Shown here: piece after piece, positions 50,479 through 58,853 of the stretch
Layout of the letters: every line of letters starts with the position of its first letter
Numbering within the stretch: position 1 is the stretch's first letter
Virus record (IMG/VR): IMGVR_UViG_3300046167_000417
Location: 1-64,000 of that record
Length of the DNA stretch: 64,000 nt
Strand: one strand, 5' to 3'
Source of the DNA: a virus
Position numbers and translations under genes: made by a program
Notes under the pieces: model-generated
The model's database searches: none
What the model saw: the letters and a program-made list of their open reading frames with translations, nothing else
Told to the model about the DNA's origin: nothing

Positions 50479-50543
50479 CTTACTCATGTAAATGACTAAA
50501 ACAACATGTAATTATATTAATAAGCAATTTAAAAAACAAACGA

Positions 50544-51098
50544 ATGAACATAAACGAAAAATTAGCGACAATTCAAACAAAATTTAAATCTAAAAAGTCT
50601 AGATTTAATTCCTTTGGCAAATACAACTTCAGATCAGCCGAAGACATTCTCGAAGCAACAAAACCCTTTCTATTAGAGTTAGGAGTATCAGTAACGATCA
50701 ATGAAGAAATTATAAGTGTTGATCCAGTACCTATGATGCAGTCTACTGCAAACGTAAGTGATGGTGAAAACAATATAAGTGCTACAGCAATTGTAGGTGT
50801 TGACTTAAATCAAAAAGGTATGAACGTACCTCAGCAATTTGGCTCAGCGTCTTCTTATGCAAAAAAGTATGCATTAGGTAATTTATTCTTGATTGATGAT
50901 ACAGCTGACAGTGATGCTACAAATGATCACGGCAAGAAGAAATTTACGCCAACAACAGGTAAACCAACTTTAACATCAAAGAAAGATCCGGCTTATGAAA
51001 AAGCTGTTGAATACGTAGCTGCAGGCGGTAAAATAGAAGCAATAAAAGCTAAGTATGCTCTTTCTAAAGAAGTTGAAGGCGCATTAAATACACTATAA
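50544..51098 (+). CDS. ERF-family single-strand annealing protein
   Basis: 184 aa. ERF hallmarks: FNSFGKYNFRSAEDILEATK, a central strand pattern, and QQFGSASSYAKKYALGNLFL followed by DDTADSDATND. It anneals complementary single strands in phage recombination. It is followed at once by a PD-(D/E)XK nuclease and an SSB-like protein, giving a complete recombination cassette. Confidence 0.85.
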   Translation: MNINEKLATIQTKFKSKKSRFNSFGKYNFRSAEDILEATKPFLLELGVSVTINEEIISVDPVPMMQSTANVSDGENNISATAIVGVDLNQKGMNVPQQFGSASSYAKKYALGNLFLIDDTADSDATNDHGKKKFTPTTGKPTLTSKKDPAYEKAVEYVAAGGKIEAIKAKYALSKEVEGALNTL

Positions 51099-51101
51099 AA
51101 T

Positions 51102-51833
51102 ATGAATAAAGAAGAAGTAATTGAAAAGTTACGTGATGATGAGCATTACTATGGAAACTTTGGTAAAAAATACCTTAGTAACTCAGACATTAGTACTTTA
51201 CTTACAAACCCTTTAGCACTAGGTAAAGCTTCTGAAGCTAGACCAGCTTTTTTAGTAGGTGGATATTTCCATACAGCTATTCTAGAACCTGATAAACTTA
51301 AAAAGTTTAAGATTATAGAAGCTACAACTAGAAATACTAAAGTGTATAAAGAGATGTCAGGTGGTGAATTATGTTTACTACAACACGAAGTTGACAATAT
51401 AGAAAAACTAACAGATAAAATGTTATCTAATAAAATATGTTATGATCTTATAAGAAACGCAAAGTGTGAATATGAAGTACCTGGTGTTACAAAGCTTGAA
51501 GGCCATAATTGGAAAGGAAAAGCTGATATAATTAATCATGATGAAAAGCTGATAATAGATTTAAAAACTACAGCTGATCTTCAACAATTTAAATGGTCAG
51601 CCTCTAAGTACAATTACGATAGTCAAGCTTATATTTATAGCAAACTATTTGGTTATGAAATGTTATTTATCGCTATAGATAAAAATACAGGTCAAATAGG
51701 TATTTTTGACTGCTCACCACAATTTTACGAACGAGGAAAGGACAAAGTCGAAAGAGCGGTACAGGCTTATGAATTATTTTATAAGTCTGAAGGTTTTGAC
51801 CCAACTCAATATTTTATTAATAAAACATTATAA
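51102..51833 (+). CDS. PD-(D/E)XK exonuclease of the recombination cassette
   Basis: 243 aa. The core reads GHNWKGKADIINHDEKLIID followed by LKTT, giving the motif GKxD...DxK. The start SNSDISTLLTNPLALGKASE is typical of RecE-like phage nucleases. It likely resects DNA ends to make 3' single strands for the ERF protein, encoded 3 bases upstream. Confidence 0.8.
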   Translation: MNKEEVIEKLRDDEHYYGNFGKKYLSNSDISTLLTNPLALGKASEARPAFLVGGYFHTAILEPDKLKKFKIIEATTRNTKVYKEMSGGELCLLQHEVDNIEKLTDKMLSNKICYDLIRNAKCEYEVPGVTKLEGHNWKGKADIINHDEKLIIDLKTTADLQQFKWSASKYNYDSQAYIYSKLFGYEMLFIAIDKNTGQIGIFDCSPQFYERGKDKVERAVQAYELFYKSEGFDPTQYFINKTL

Positions 51834-51835
51834 TT

Positions 51836-52150
51836 ATGGCAAGTATCATTAAAGCAAGTATAAATTTAAATAATATAGATAAATCTAAAATAATCGAAGG
51901 TAAAAAAGGTAAATATCTACCTATAACTATAACTTTAAACGATGAATTAGATCAATTTGGAAACCAAGGACCTATCGTTGTTTCTCAAACAAAAGAGGAA
52001 CGTGAAACAAAAACTGCTAAAACGTATTTAGGCAACGTACAAGTAGTTTGGACTAACGGCGATAACGTGGCTGCAGCTCCTAGAGAAGACAATCCGCAGA
52101 GATCTCAAGCAGTACCAGCTGCTGAACCTGCAGACGATCTACCTTTCTAA
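51836..52150 (+). CDS. Single-stranded DNA-binding-like protein, 104 aa
   Basis: An OB-fold-like run of strands (ASIIKASINLNNIDKSKIIE, YLPITITLNDELDQF, KTYLGNVQVVWTNGD) is followed by a flexible Pro/Ala/Gln linker and an acidic tip DDLPF like the SSB C-terminal tail that recruits partners. It sits in the recombination cassette, so ssDNA binding is the natural role. Confidence 0.75.
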   Translation: MASIIKASINLNNIDKSKIIEGKKGKYLPITITLNDELDQFGNQGPIVVSQTKEERETKTAKTYLGNVQVVWTNGDNVAAAPREDNPQRSQAVPAAEPADDLPF

Positions 52151-52251
52151 TGGATTTTTGCGAAACGTGTGGGTGCGAAATGTCGCAGGAGGAGTATGAC
52201 TTCTGCGATATATGCCCAGATTGTAGAGATGAATATCTACACGGAGATTAA
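52150..52251 (+). CDS. Mini zinc-knuckle protein, 33 aa
   Basis: The ORF starts in TAATG overlap with the SSB-like gene. It encodes MDFCETCGCEMSQEEYDFCD and then CPDCRDEY, with CxxC pairs on both sides of 14 residues. Two knuckles could bind one zinc. Its acidic character and position suggest an accessory to ssDNA binding or primase. Small but well supported by coupling and motif. Confidence 0.6.
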   Translation: MDFCETCGCEMSQEEYDFCDICPDCRDEYLHGD

Positions 52252-52268
52252 CAATTAAATTAAATTAA

Positions 52269-53990
52269 ATGCAGACAACAGAGATCAATGGATTTTTGAT
52301 TGACGAGTTCAATCAACATAAGCTTGAAGAGGGAAAGAAGCAGGGTATATGCCCTCTTTGTTCTCACGATAGAAAACCCAAGAATCAAAAGGCTAAATGC
52401 GCGTCTTATGATTGGGAACGGGGTCTCGGTACTTGTCACAATTGTAACACGTCATTTCAGTTACATACTTATCAGCGTAAAGGAGCTAGTGAAAAAGAAT
52501 ATGTAAGACCACCAGGTCCTCCTAACTCAACTGAACACCCTGAGTTTTTAAGTGATAAAGTAATTGAGTGGTTTAAAACAAGAGGTATAGGATCTCAGAC
52601 CTTGATTGACTTAGAAGTCAGTGAAGGTTTTGAGTTTATGCCACAGACCGGTAGAGCCGAGAACACTATAAAGTTCAATTATTTCATGGGCGATCAACTT
52701 ATTAACGTTAAGTATCGCGATGGTAGAAAGAACTTTAAATTATATAAGGGTGCTGAAAAAGTATTCTACAATATAAACAGTATAGTAGGTTATGAGTATT
52801 GTATTATAACTGAAGGTGAAATGGATGTTTTAGCTTTACATGAAGCAGGTATACCTAATAGTATATCTGTACCTAATGGCGCTACTTTAAACTCCAACAA
52901 TCTTGATTACTTAGATAATTGTATTGATTACTTTGAAGATAAAGAGAAAATAATATTAGCTGTTGACTCAGATGAAGCAGGGCAAGCATTGCAATCAGAA
53001 TTAGTCCGTAGACTTGGAGCTGAAGTTTGTTACCTAGCGTCATTTGATGACTGTAAAGATGCTAATGAATATTTACAGAAATATGGAAAAGAAAAATTGG
53101 TACAACGTATCACCGGAGCAAGACCCGTACCGTTGGAGAATGTTACGACATTCAGAGATATTGAAGATGAAGTTACTGACTTTGTTCGTAATGGCTTTAA
53201 GAAAGGATATCAAATTGGCCTTGAGAATTTTGATGACATATTTTCTACTTATACCGGTCAATTTATTACGGTCACTGGTATTCCTAGTAGTGGTAAATCA
53301 GACTTTGTTGATCAAATGGTTGTCGGATATAACCGTAACTACGGTTGGAAGACTGCTTTTGCGTCGCCAGAGAATGCGCCAACGTATTTACATGCTCACA
53401 AATTAATGCGTAAGACATGGGAAGGTATGCCTACTAAAAATGATATTGGTGGTGATAGATGGAATAAAATAGCGGATCATTGTAATAGTAATTATTTCCA
53501 TATAGACATGGAGCGTTATACATTAGAATCCGTGTTGCGTAAAGGTGCTGAGTTAGTTAAACGTAAAGGTATTAAATGCTTAGTTATTGATCCATTTAAT
53601 AAAGTTAGAGACGTTGACTGTAAGACAGAGGACGTTAATAGATATACTATGGAGTACTTAACTAAAATAGAAATATTTGCTAAAAAGTATGATGTGTTAG
53701 TATTTATAGTAGCTCACCCAACTAAAATGTATAAAGACAAAGATGGTAAGATTGAAGAACCAACTATGTATAACATTAAAGGTGGTGGAGAATGGTATGA
53801 TGCTAGTTACCACGGTATATTAGTTCACAGAGATTATGAAGCTAAAACTGTTAAGGCTAAAATATTAAAAGTTAAGTTTCAAAACCTCGGTGAAAACGGA
53901 GCTGAAGCTCATTTTAAATGGGAGCCAAAGTCAGGTTGCTTTATACCTCATGAACCTGTGTCTAATAATGATCCTATGCCTTGGGAATAG
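52269..53990 (+). CDS. Primase-helicase (T7 gp4-like)
   Basis: 573 aa. Zinc finger: C28-x2-C31 ... C56-x2-C59. TOPRIM: IITEGEMDVLALHEAG near residue 180 and AVDSDEAG at 231-238. RecA-like helicase: Walker A GIPSSGKS at 337-344, Walker B CLVIDPF at 437-443, then FIVAHPTKM. It makes primers and unwinds the fork. The gene lies downstream of the recombination cassette and before the nucleotide genes. Confidence 0.9.
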   Translation: MQTTEINGFLIDEFNQHKLEEGKKQGICPLCSHDRKPKNQKAKCASYDWERGLGTCHNCNTSFQLHTYQRKGASEKEYVRPPGPPNSTEHPEFLSDKVIEWFKTRGIGSQTLIDLEVSEGFEFMPQTGRAENTIKFNYFMGDQLINVKYRDGRKNFKLYKGAEKVFYNINSIVGYEYCIITEGEMDVLALHEAGIPNSISVPNGATLNSNNLDYLDNCIDYFEDKEKIILAVDSDEAGQALQSELVRRLGAEVCYLASFDDCKDANEYLQKYGKEKLVQRITGARPVPLENVTTFRDIEDEVTDFVRNGFKKGYQIGLENFDDIFSTYTGQFITVTGIPSSGKSDFVDQMVVGYNRNYGWKTAFASPENAPTYLHAHKLMRKTWEGMPTKNDIGGDRWNKIADHCNSNYFHIDMERYTLESVLRKGAELVKRKGIKCLVIDPFNKVRDVDCKTEDVNRYTMEYLTKIEIFAKKYDVLVFIVAHPTKMYKDKDGKIEEPTMYNIKGGGEWYDASYHGILVHRDYEAKTVKAKILKVKFQNLGENGAEAHFKWEPKSGCFIPHEPVSNNDPMPWE

Positions 53991-54242
53991 ATGGCTAAGA
54001 AAGGAAAAGTTAACATGGGTAATTACGTACCTACAAGAAGTAATGTAAAGCATATGAGCTGGTGTATAAACAACAATATATATATATCACCTTTTGCTCA
54101 CAATACATTTCAATGGCACGTAGACATAGTTATAAAAGGAAAACTAAACAGATCCCCTAAAACATTTGAAAAAATAGAAATATGGGAGATGATATTTAAA
54201 TACTACAAATATTATTACGAGAAATATGAACAAAAGATATAA
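53991..54242 (+). CDS. Small basic protein, 83 aa
   Basis: Basic (MAKKGKVNMGNYVPTRSNVK) with HMSWCINNNIYISPFAHNTF and a Lys/Tyr-rich helical end (YYKYYYEKYEQKI). No family. It begins right after the primase-helicase stop and overlaps the ThyA-family gene by 17 bases. Confidence 0.5.
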   Translation: MAKKGKVNMGNYVPTRSNVKHMSWCINNNIYISPFAHNTFQWHVDIVIKGKLNRSPKTFEKIEIWEMIFKYYKYYYEKYEQKI

Positions 54243-54867
54243 AAACGCAAATGAAGCTTATGAGGCTGTTCTTGATGAAATACTACAAAACGGTATAGAC
54301 TTTGGTGATACTAAAGCTATATTTAATTGTGGTTTTTATATAGATAATCCTTCAGATAAGTATATAACAAACATAGAAAGAAAATGGAGTCAAAAATACG
54401 CAGCTGCTGAGTGGTCTTGGTATTTGTCCGGTGACCCTACTGTTGATAAGCTAGCTGAGTTATATGGTAAAGTACCACCGATATGGGTACGTATGGCTGA
54501 TGAGCGTGGTGAGGTAAACTCTAACTATGGTTATCAATGGAAAAGAAGCAATCAACTAGATTATGTAGTTAATAAGTTAAGAGATAATCCAGATACGAGA
54601 CACGCGGCTATAAGTATATATGATGCTAAAGAGCATGCACAATATAGCAATGATACACCTTGTACATATGCTGTACAGTTTAGTATTATAAACAACAAGC
54701 TTTGTATGTCAGTCTATATGCGTTCTAATGACATCTGGTACGGTTTTTGTAACGATCAATATCAATTTGCGTCGTTACACCAAATGATCGCAGACAGACT
54801 GTCTATGGACACGGGTTGGTATTACCATCACGCACATAACATGCATTTATATAAAAATAAATTATAA
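54226..54867 (+). CDS. thyA: Thymidylate synthase-family enzyme
   Basis: 213 aa, shorter than bacterial ThyA (about 264). The catalytic Cys146 is in SNDTPCTYAVQF. The substrate and folate region is LCMSVYMRSNDIWYGFCND, and the C-terminus has TGWYYHHAHNMHLY. The usual PCH is PCT here. Family members methylate dUMP or hydroxymethylate dUMP/dCMP; the sequence alone does not decide which. It supplies modified or ordinary pyrimidine for phage DNA. Confidence 0.8.
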   Translation: MNKRYKNANEAYEAVLDEILQNGIDFGDTKAIFNCGFYIDNPSDKYITNIERKWSQKYAAAEWSWYLSGDPTVDKLAELYGKVPPIWVRMADERGEVNSNYGYQWKRSNQLDYVVNKLRDNPDTRHAAISIYDAKEHAQYSNDTPCTYAVQFSIINNKLCMSVYMRSNDIWYGFCNDQYQFASLHQMIADRLSMDTGWYYHHAHNMHLYKNKL

Positions 54868-54875
54868 CAAAAATT

Positions 54876-55640
54876 ATGTATTATTTATACCACATACCAG
54901 GTAAAAAGATCGGCGTTACACGTGATCTTAATAACAGGGTAACCCTTATGCAAGGCTATAAGGAGAATGAGTACGAAGTTTTATTTACTAGTGATGATAT
55001 AGATTTTATATCAGACAAGGAGATAGAACTTCAAAAGTCTTACGGCTACAAGGTCGATAGAAAACTATATAAAAACTTATTTAATAATATGAAGATAAAC
55101 GCAACAGAACAAACCTCAACATTCCCCGTGCCTGTGAGTAAATTAAAAGGCAGGTTAAGTGATAACATAGGTTTAAAATGGAAAACAAGTTTTGGCCAGT
55201 TTGAGATAACAAAAGAAAACATACAGTGGATAATGATGAACGTAAAACCTTCTATGTATAATGAAAACAGGTGTTACGTTTATAACAAAGCTTTTTATGA
55301 GGCTTTCTATAATACGGAACATACACCTCAACCTTATCCTATACCCTCTCGCTTTGATCTAATTAGAACTTGGGCTAAAGACAGGGGTTTATATGATAAA
55401 GGTAATTCACATACACAATATGTTAAGTTACAAGAAGAAGCTGGTGAACTTGCTAAAGCATTACTTAAAAATGACAAACCAGAAATAATAGACGCTATAG
55501 GTGATATAGTTGTTGTGCTAACTAATTTAGCTCATTTAGAAGGATATAATATAGAATATTGTATTGATGAAGCTTATAAGGTTATAGCAGCAAGAACAGG
55601 TAAGATGGTTAACGGAACATTTGTAAAAGATGCAGATTAA
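54876..55640 (+). CDS. MazG-like NTP pyrophosphohydrolase with GIY-YIG-like N-terminus
   Basis: 254 aa. Residues 1-70 (YYLYHIPGKKIGVTRDLNNR, IELQKSYGYKVD) resemble a GIY-YIG nuclease fold without an obvious full catalytic set. Residues about 165-254 are MazG: LQEEAGELAKALL (ExxE) then EIIDAIGDIVVVL (ExxD). A linker with basic residues joins them. The MazG part would hydrolyse noncanonical or excess dNTPs or (p)ppGpp. Fusion of these modules is unusual. Confidence 0.7.
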   Translation: MYYLYHIPGKKIGVTRDLNNRVTLMQGYKENEYEVLFTSDDIDFISDKEIELQKSYGYKVDRKLYKNLFNNMKINATEQTSTFPVPVSKLKGRLSDNIGLKWKTSFGQFEITKENIQWIMMNVKPSMYNENRCYVYNKAFYEAFYNTEHTPQPYPIPSRFDLIRTWAKDRGLYDKGNSHTQYVKLQEEAGELAKALLKNDKPEIIDAIGDIVVVLTNLAHLEGYNIEYCIDEAYKVIAARTGKMVNGTFVKDAD

Positions 55641-55896
55641 AACACAAGACAAGATAGTACAAAATGTACTAAGGAAGATGGACGAACGTAGCTTAATAGG
55701 TCAAAAAAAGTATGGGGCTACAATGATGCAAGAGATTGAAGGTCAAAAGAAAGACTTGTCAAGGTTTATAGTTGATGTTCAAGAAGAATTAATGGATGCA
55801 ATACTGTATCTAGAATCAGCACGTCATTGTTTACAGAATGAAATTGAAGAAGCAATGATAAACCAAATACAATTAAATGAAGAAGAAATCTTATAA
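55630..55896 (+). CDS. MazG-superfamily-like small protein, 88 aa
   Basis: Helical: MDERSLIGQKKYGATMMQ, then LSRFIVDVQEELMDAILYLE with an ExxxD pattern like dATP/dGTP pyrophosphohydrolase-type proteins encoded in phages. It overlaps its neighbours by 11 and 20 bases. Together with the preceding gene it suggests control of the dNTP pool. Confidence 0.6.
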   Translation: MQIKTQDKIVQNVLRKMDERSLIGQKKYGATMMQEIEGQKKDLSRFIVDVQEELMDAILYLESARHCLQNEIEEAMINQIQLNEEEIL

Positions 55897-56332
55897 AAGA
55901 AAAAAAGGTCCAGTACAGTCGAAGAAGATCTCATATGATGGGATCAACTTCGCGTCTGGTCTAGAACGTTATATGTATATGGCATTACGTAAAGCTAAAA
56001 TAACGGCTTTATACGAAGGTCAAACCTTTGAATTATCAGAAGCTTTTGATTTTCCTTTTGAGGCATATGAAAGATGTAGCAACAGTAAAGGAGAATATAA
56101 AAACAGAGGTAATAAAAAAATACTTAATATAAAATATACACCTGACTTTGTAGGTAAGGGTTTTATAATTGAAACTAAAGGTAGAGCTAATGAATCGTTT
56201 CCGCTGCGTTGGAAATTGTTTAAAAAGCTTATCACTGAAAGACGATTAGGGCCACTTACATTATATAAACCACAAAATCAAAAAGAATGCGACGAAACGG
56301 TAAGATTAATCCTAGAGAAGCAAAAAGGTTAG
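55877..56332 (+). CDS. Phage endonuclease (DUF1064-like, PD-(D/E)XK)
   Basis: 151 aa. The core YTPDFVGKGFIIETKGRANE has the D...ExK catalytic pattern. The N-terminus (KKISYDGINFASGLERYMYM, with glutamate E32) is typical of DUF1064-like phage nucleases, which may cut branched DNA. It stands among replication genes and could resolve recombination intermediates. Confidence 0.8.
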   Translation: MKKKSYKRKKGPVQSKKISYDGINFASGLERYMYMALRKAKITALYEGQTFELSEAFDFPFEAYERCSNSKGEYKNRGNKKILNIKYTPDFVGKGFIIETKGRANESFPLRWKLFKKLITERRLGPLTLYKPQNQKECDETVRLILEKQKG

Positions 56333-56463
56333 CAAGAAAAATGTATGCTGAACGTCAGATAGATAAATGGTGGAAATGGAGTTGGGAAGTAAGAGGTAAG
56401 GTTAAATACAAAGAATTAGTAGAACAACAAGATAAATATGATATAAAAGTTTATGGGAAATAA
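56287..56463 (+). CDS. Small basic Trp-rich protein, 58 aa
   Basis: Starts MRRNGKINPREAKRLARKMY and continues with KWWKWSWEVRGKVKYKEL. Arg/Lys/Trp-rich helices suggest nucleic-acid binding. It overlaps the endonuclease end by 46 bases and the next ORF by 11. Confidence 0.5.
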   Translation: MRRNGKINPREAKRLARKMYAERQIDKWWKWSWEVRGKVKYKELVEQQDKYDIKVYGK

Positions 56464-56611
56464 AAAACAAAAAGCAAAAAATTGGTCATTAAGTATAGGA
56501 TGGTATCCAGGTGTGCTGTTTGGCATAAGAACTTACGATGAACCAAATCAAACAACTCACGTATTATATATACCTATGATTGATATTGCACTAGAAATAT
56601 TTAAAAAGTAA
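56453..56611 (+). CDS. Small protein, 52 aa
   Basis: MGNKKQKAKNWSLSIGWYPG then VLFGIRTYDEPN and a hydrophobic helix (IPMIDIALEIF). Its stop shares bases with the nrdB start (TAATG). It resembles small phage proteins of the WYPGxLFGxR type. No function assigned. Confidence 0.55.
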   Translation: MGNKKQKAKNWSLSIGWYPGVLFGIRTYDEPNQTTHVLYIPMIDIALEIFKK

Positions 56612-57579
56612 TGGGATTATTTGATGAGCGCGTAGCGTACAAGCCATTTGAATATCCTGAATACTACACAGAAGGTTGGTTAAAACAAGCTCAAGCGTTT
56701 TGGTTACATACTGAAATCTCAATGCAGAGCGATATAAAAGATTGGAATGAAAAACTTAATGAAAAAGAAAAAAACCTCGTTGGGAACATACTTCTTGGAT
56801 TCGCGCAGACCGAATGCGCTGTTTCAGACTATTGGACCCAGAAGGTCGTATCGTGGTTTCCTAAACACGAAATAAGACAAATGGCCATGATGTTTGGCTC
56901 ACAGGAAACAGTACATGCAGTAGCTTATAGTTACTTAAACGAAACTTTAAAACTAGAAGATTATGAAGCGTTTTTACACGAGCCTGCGACGGCTAATAGA
57001 TTTGATAATCTTGTATCTTATTCTGGGAGTGATAGAACTAGTATTGCTAGGTCTCTTGCTGTATTTTCTGCATTTGCCGAAGGAGTTTCTTTATATTCTG
57101 CCTTTGCAGTTCTTTATTCTTTTCAGCTTAGAAATTTGCTTAAAGGTATTGGGCAACAAATGAAATGGTCAGTAAGAGATGAGTCATTACACAGTAAAAT
57201 GGGTTGCCAATTGTTTAGACATATGTGCGAAGAAGATAAAACTTTACTTGGCTCGTGCAGAGAAGATGTTATTAAAGCAGCTGAAACAATGGTTGAGTTA
57301 GAAGTTAAATATATAGACAAAATGTTTGAGATGGGCGACATTGAAGGCATCTCTGCTAATGACTTAAAACAATTTATAAAAAAGAGAGCAAATGAAAAAC
57401 TTGTGGAACTTGGTTATGTTGACTTGGGATCGTATTTCGCATATGACGCTAAAGCATCGAGTAATCTCGATTGGTTTTATCATCTTACCGGGGGCGTTAC
57501 CCATACTGATTTTTTCGCTATTCGTCCGACAGATTATTCGAAGGCTGGTGAAAACGAAGACTACGAAGATATATGGTAA
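56611..57579 (+). CDS. nrdB: Ribonucleotide reductase small subunit NrdB
   Basis: 322 aa. The di-iron ligands E68 (AQTECAV), E99 and H102, then E157 (AFAEGVS), E191 and H194 (RDESLHS) are present, and Y106 is the expected radical tyrosine (E-TV-H-AVA-Y spacing). It makes the radical used by NrdA to reduce ribonucleotides. nrdA lies 1.5 kb downstream, with five small genes in between. Confidence 0.9.
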   Translation: MGLFDERVAYKPFEYPEYYTEGWLKQAQAFWLHTEISMQSDIKDWNEKLNEKEKNLVGNILLGFAQTECAVSDYWTQKVVSWFPKHEIRQMAMMFGSQETVHAVAYSYLNETLKLEDYEAFLHEPATANRFDNLVSYSGSDRTSIARSLAVFSAFAEGVSLYSAFAVLYSFQLRNLLKGIGQQMKWSVRDESLHSKMGCQLFRHMCEEDKTLLGSCREDVIKAAETMVELEVKYIDKMFEMGDIEGISANDLKQFIKKRANEKLVELGYVDLGSYFAYDAKASSNLDWFYHLTGGVTHTDFFAIRPTDYSKAGENEDYEDIW

Positions 57580-57658
57580 AATAAATATAACCGAAGAAGA
57601 CATATACCATGATCTTAATTGGAATGGAATGTATAACTATTTTAAAAAGAAAAAATAA
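57548..57658 (+). CDS. Small basic ORF, GTG start, 36 aa
   Basis: Starts at a GTG overlapping the nrdB end by 32 bases and encodes a Lys-rich peptide containing ITEEDIYHDLNWNGMYNYF. Its stop overlaps the next ATG (TAATG), a signature of real genes in this region. A longer ATG frame inside nrdB is most likely spurious. Confidence 0.4.
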   Translation: MKTKTTKIYGKINITEEDIYHDLNWNGMYNYFKKKK

Positions 57659-58062
57659 TGAAAAAAATAATAATTGCATTAGCAGTACTTTTCATGTCCT
57701 GTGGTAGCACTTATAATCTTTCAACAGATTATAGGATTAAAAGCATATTAACAATAACAGAAAAAGGAGATACTTTAGCTGTCCCGGTGAACGACTTTAA
57801 ATTTAGAGTGCTTGATAGAAGAATAAAAGAGTTAATAGATCGTGACCCTTTTAGATATCAATACAGAAGAAGCTTACAAAACTGGAACTATAATTTTTAT
57901 CCTGCTCCAAGCTTTAATCAAGGTTACAATTATAATAGATCTAAACCTAACGTAAAACCACCAAAACCACCTGTGTTTGTTAAGCCTTATAAACCTACAA
58001 ACCCACCAAGGATTAAACCAGTAATTAAACCAAATAATAAAAATGATTTACATAAAAGATGA
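57658..58062 (+). CDS. Putative lipoprotein, 134 aa
   Basis: MKKIIIALAVLFMSCGSTYN is a signal peptide with lipobox FMSC; Cys15 would be lipidated, placing it in the periplasmic or outer membrane. The C-terminal half is Pro/Lys/Asn-rich (KPPKPPVFVKPYKPTNPPR), a likely spacer. Its place between nrdB and nrdA is odd. It may alter the envelope or block superinfection. Confidence 0.65.
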   Translation: MKKIIIALAVLFMSCGSTYNLSTDYRIKSILTITEKGDTLAVPVNDFKFRVLDRRIKELIDRDPFRYQYRRSLQNWNYNFYPAPSFNQGYNYNRSKPNVKPPKPPVFVKPYKPTNPPRIKPVIKPNNKNDLHKR

Positions 58063-58609
58063 CTTTCTTCCTAAGAATTTATTAAAAGCTGTAATAGCAG
58101 ATAAAAATAAATACAAGGAACATAAAACGCCTGGTAAATCTTTTTGGGTAAAAGAGCCAAGCTCTATGTTTATAGAGTATATAACAGATAGAATTTCTGA
58201 CATTGAAGGATCTAAAGTTAGTAATATACTTTGTTTTTTTAGACAAGCTAATGAGCATCAAGATACTGATTGGAGAATACATAATGATTCTATAATACAA
58301 GGTGAACAACCTGATAGAGCTTTAGTTTTGTTTTTAAGTCAAGATAATTGTAGTGGTTTAAACGGAACAGCTTTTTGGAAACATAAAACACACGGGGACA
58401 CGTACGTAGGAGACTCATTGGATGATTTTAACAGACTATTGATTGAAGACAGCAACGATATATCTAAATGGGATTTAAAGACCGTTATAGGACATAAAAC
58501 AAATAGACTTGTTTCTTATCCTTGCGAATATTTTCATAGTAAATATCCTAATAAATTTAAGGATAATAGAGAAGTGATGGTAATGTTTTATAAAAAAACA
58601 AATGAATAG
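58043..58609 (+). CDS. 2-oxoglutarate/Fe(II) oxygenase-like protein, 188 aa
   Basis: The double-stranded beta-helix pattern is visible: DWRIHNDS gives HxD, CEYFHSKYPNKFKDNR gives the distal His and the Arg that binds 2-oxoglutarate, about 115 residues later. The start MIYIKDDFLPKNLLKAV is typical of phage prolyl/hydroxylase-like proteins. Substrate unknown; protein or nucleotide hydroxylation possible. It overlaps the lipoprotein end. Confidence 0.65.
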   Translation: MIYIKDDFLPKNLLKAVIADKNKYKEHKTPGKSFWVKEPSSMFIEYITDRISDIEGSKVSNILCFFRQANEHQDTDWRIHNDSIIQGEQPDRALVLFLSQDNCSGLNGTAFWKHKTHGDTYVGDSLDDFNRLLIEDSNDISKWDLKTVIGHKTNRLVSYPCEYFHSKYPNKFKDNREVMVMFYKKTNE

Positions 58610-58853
58610 AAGAATATTAAAACTATTAGCTTATACGAACAAGCTAACTTCGTATCAAAAAGTGGCGTCACGTATAGGTTACATGGGCGCTGGGTTTTTA
58701 ATAGCTGCTCAGTGGACGCTAGAACCTGTACTATATGTTATAGGTTTTATTTGCGTGATGGTACAAACATCATCAAGAAAACAATGGAACTTAGTAGCTT
58801 TAAATTTTAATGGTCTACTAGCGTGGATAACACACTTAATAAGAAATATATAA
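58602..58853 (+). CDS. Small membrane protein, 83 aa
   Basis: Two hydrophobic segments (IGYMGAGFLIAAQWTLEPVL and YVIGFICVMVQTSS) and a final one with NGLLAWITHLI give two or three membrane helices. The N-terminus is basic. No family recognised. TAATG overlap with the next gene. Confidence 0.55.
   Translation: MNRRILKLLAYTNKLTSYQKVASRIGYMGAGFLIAAQWTLEPVLYVIGFICVMVQTSSRKQWNLVALNFNGLLAWITHLIRNI

Noticed and set aside
57392-57658. An 88-aa ATG frame covering the nrdB end
   Set aside because: Most of it lies inside a well-conserved nrdB; only the last 36 codons (GTG start) are kept as a possible gene.
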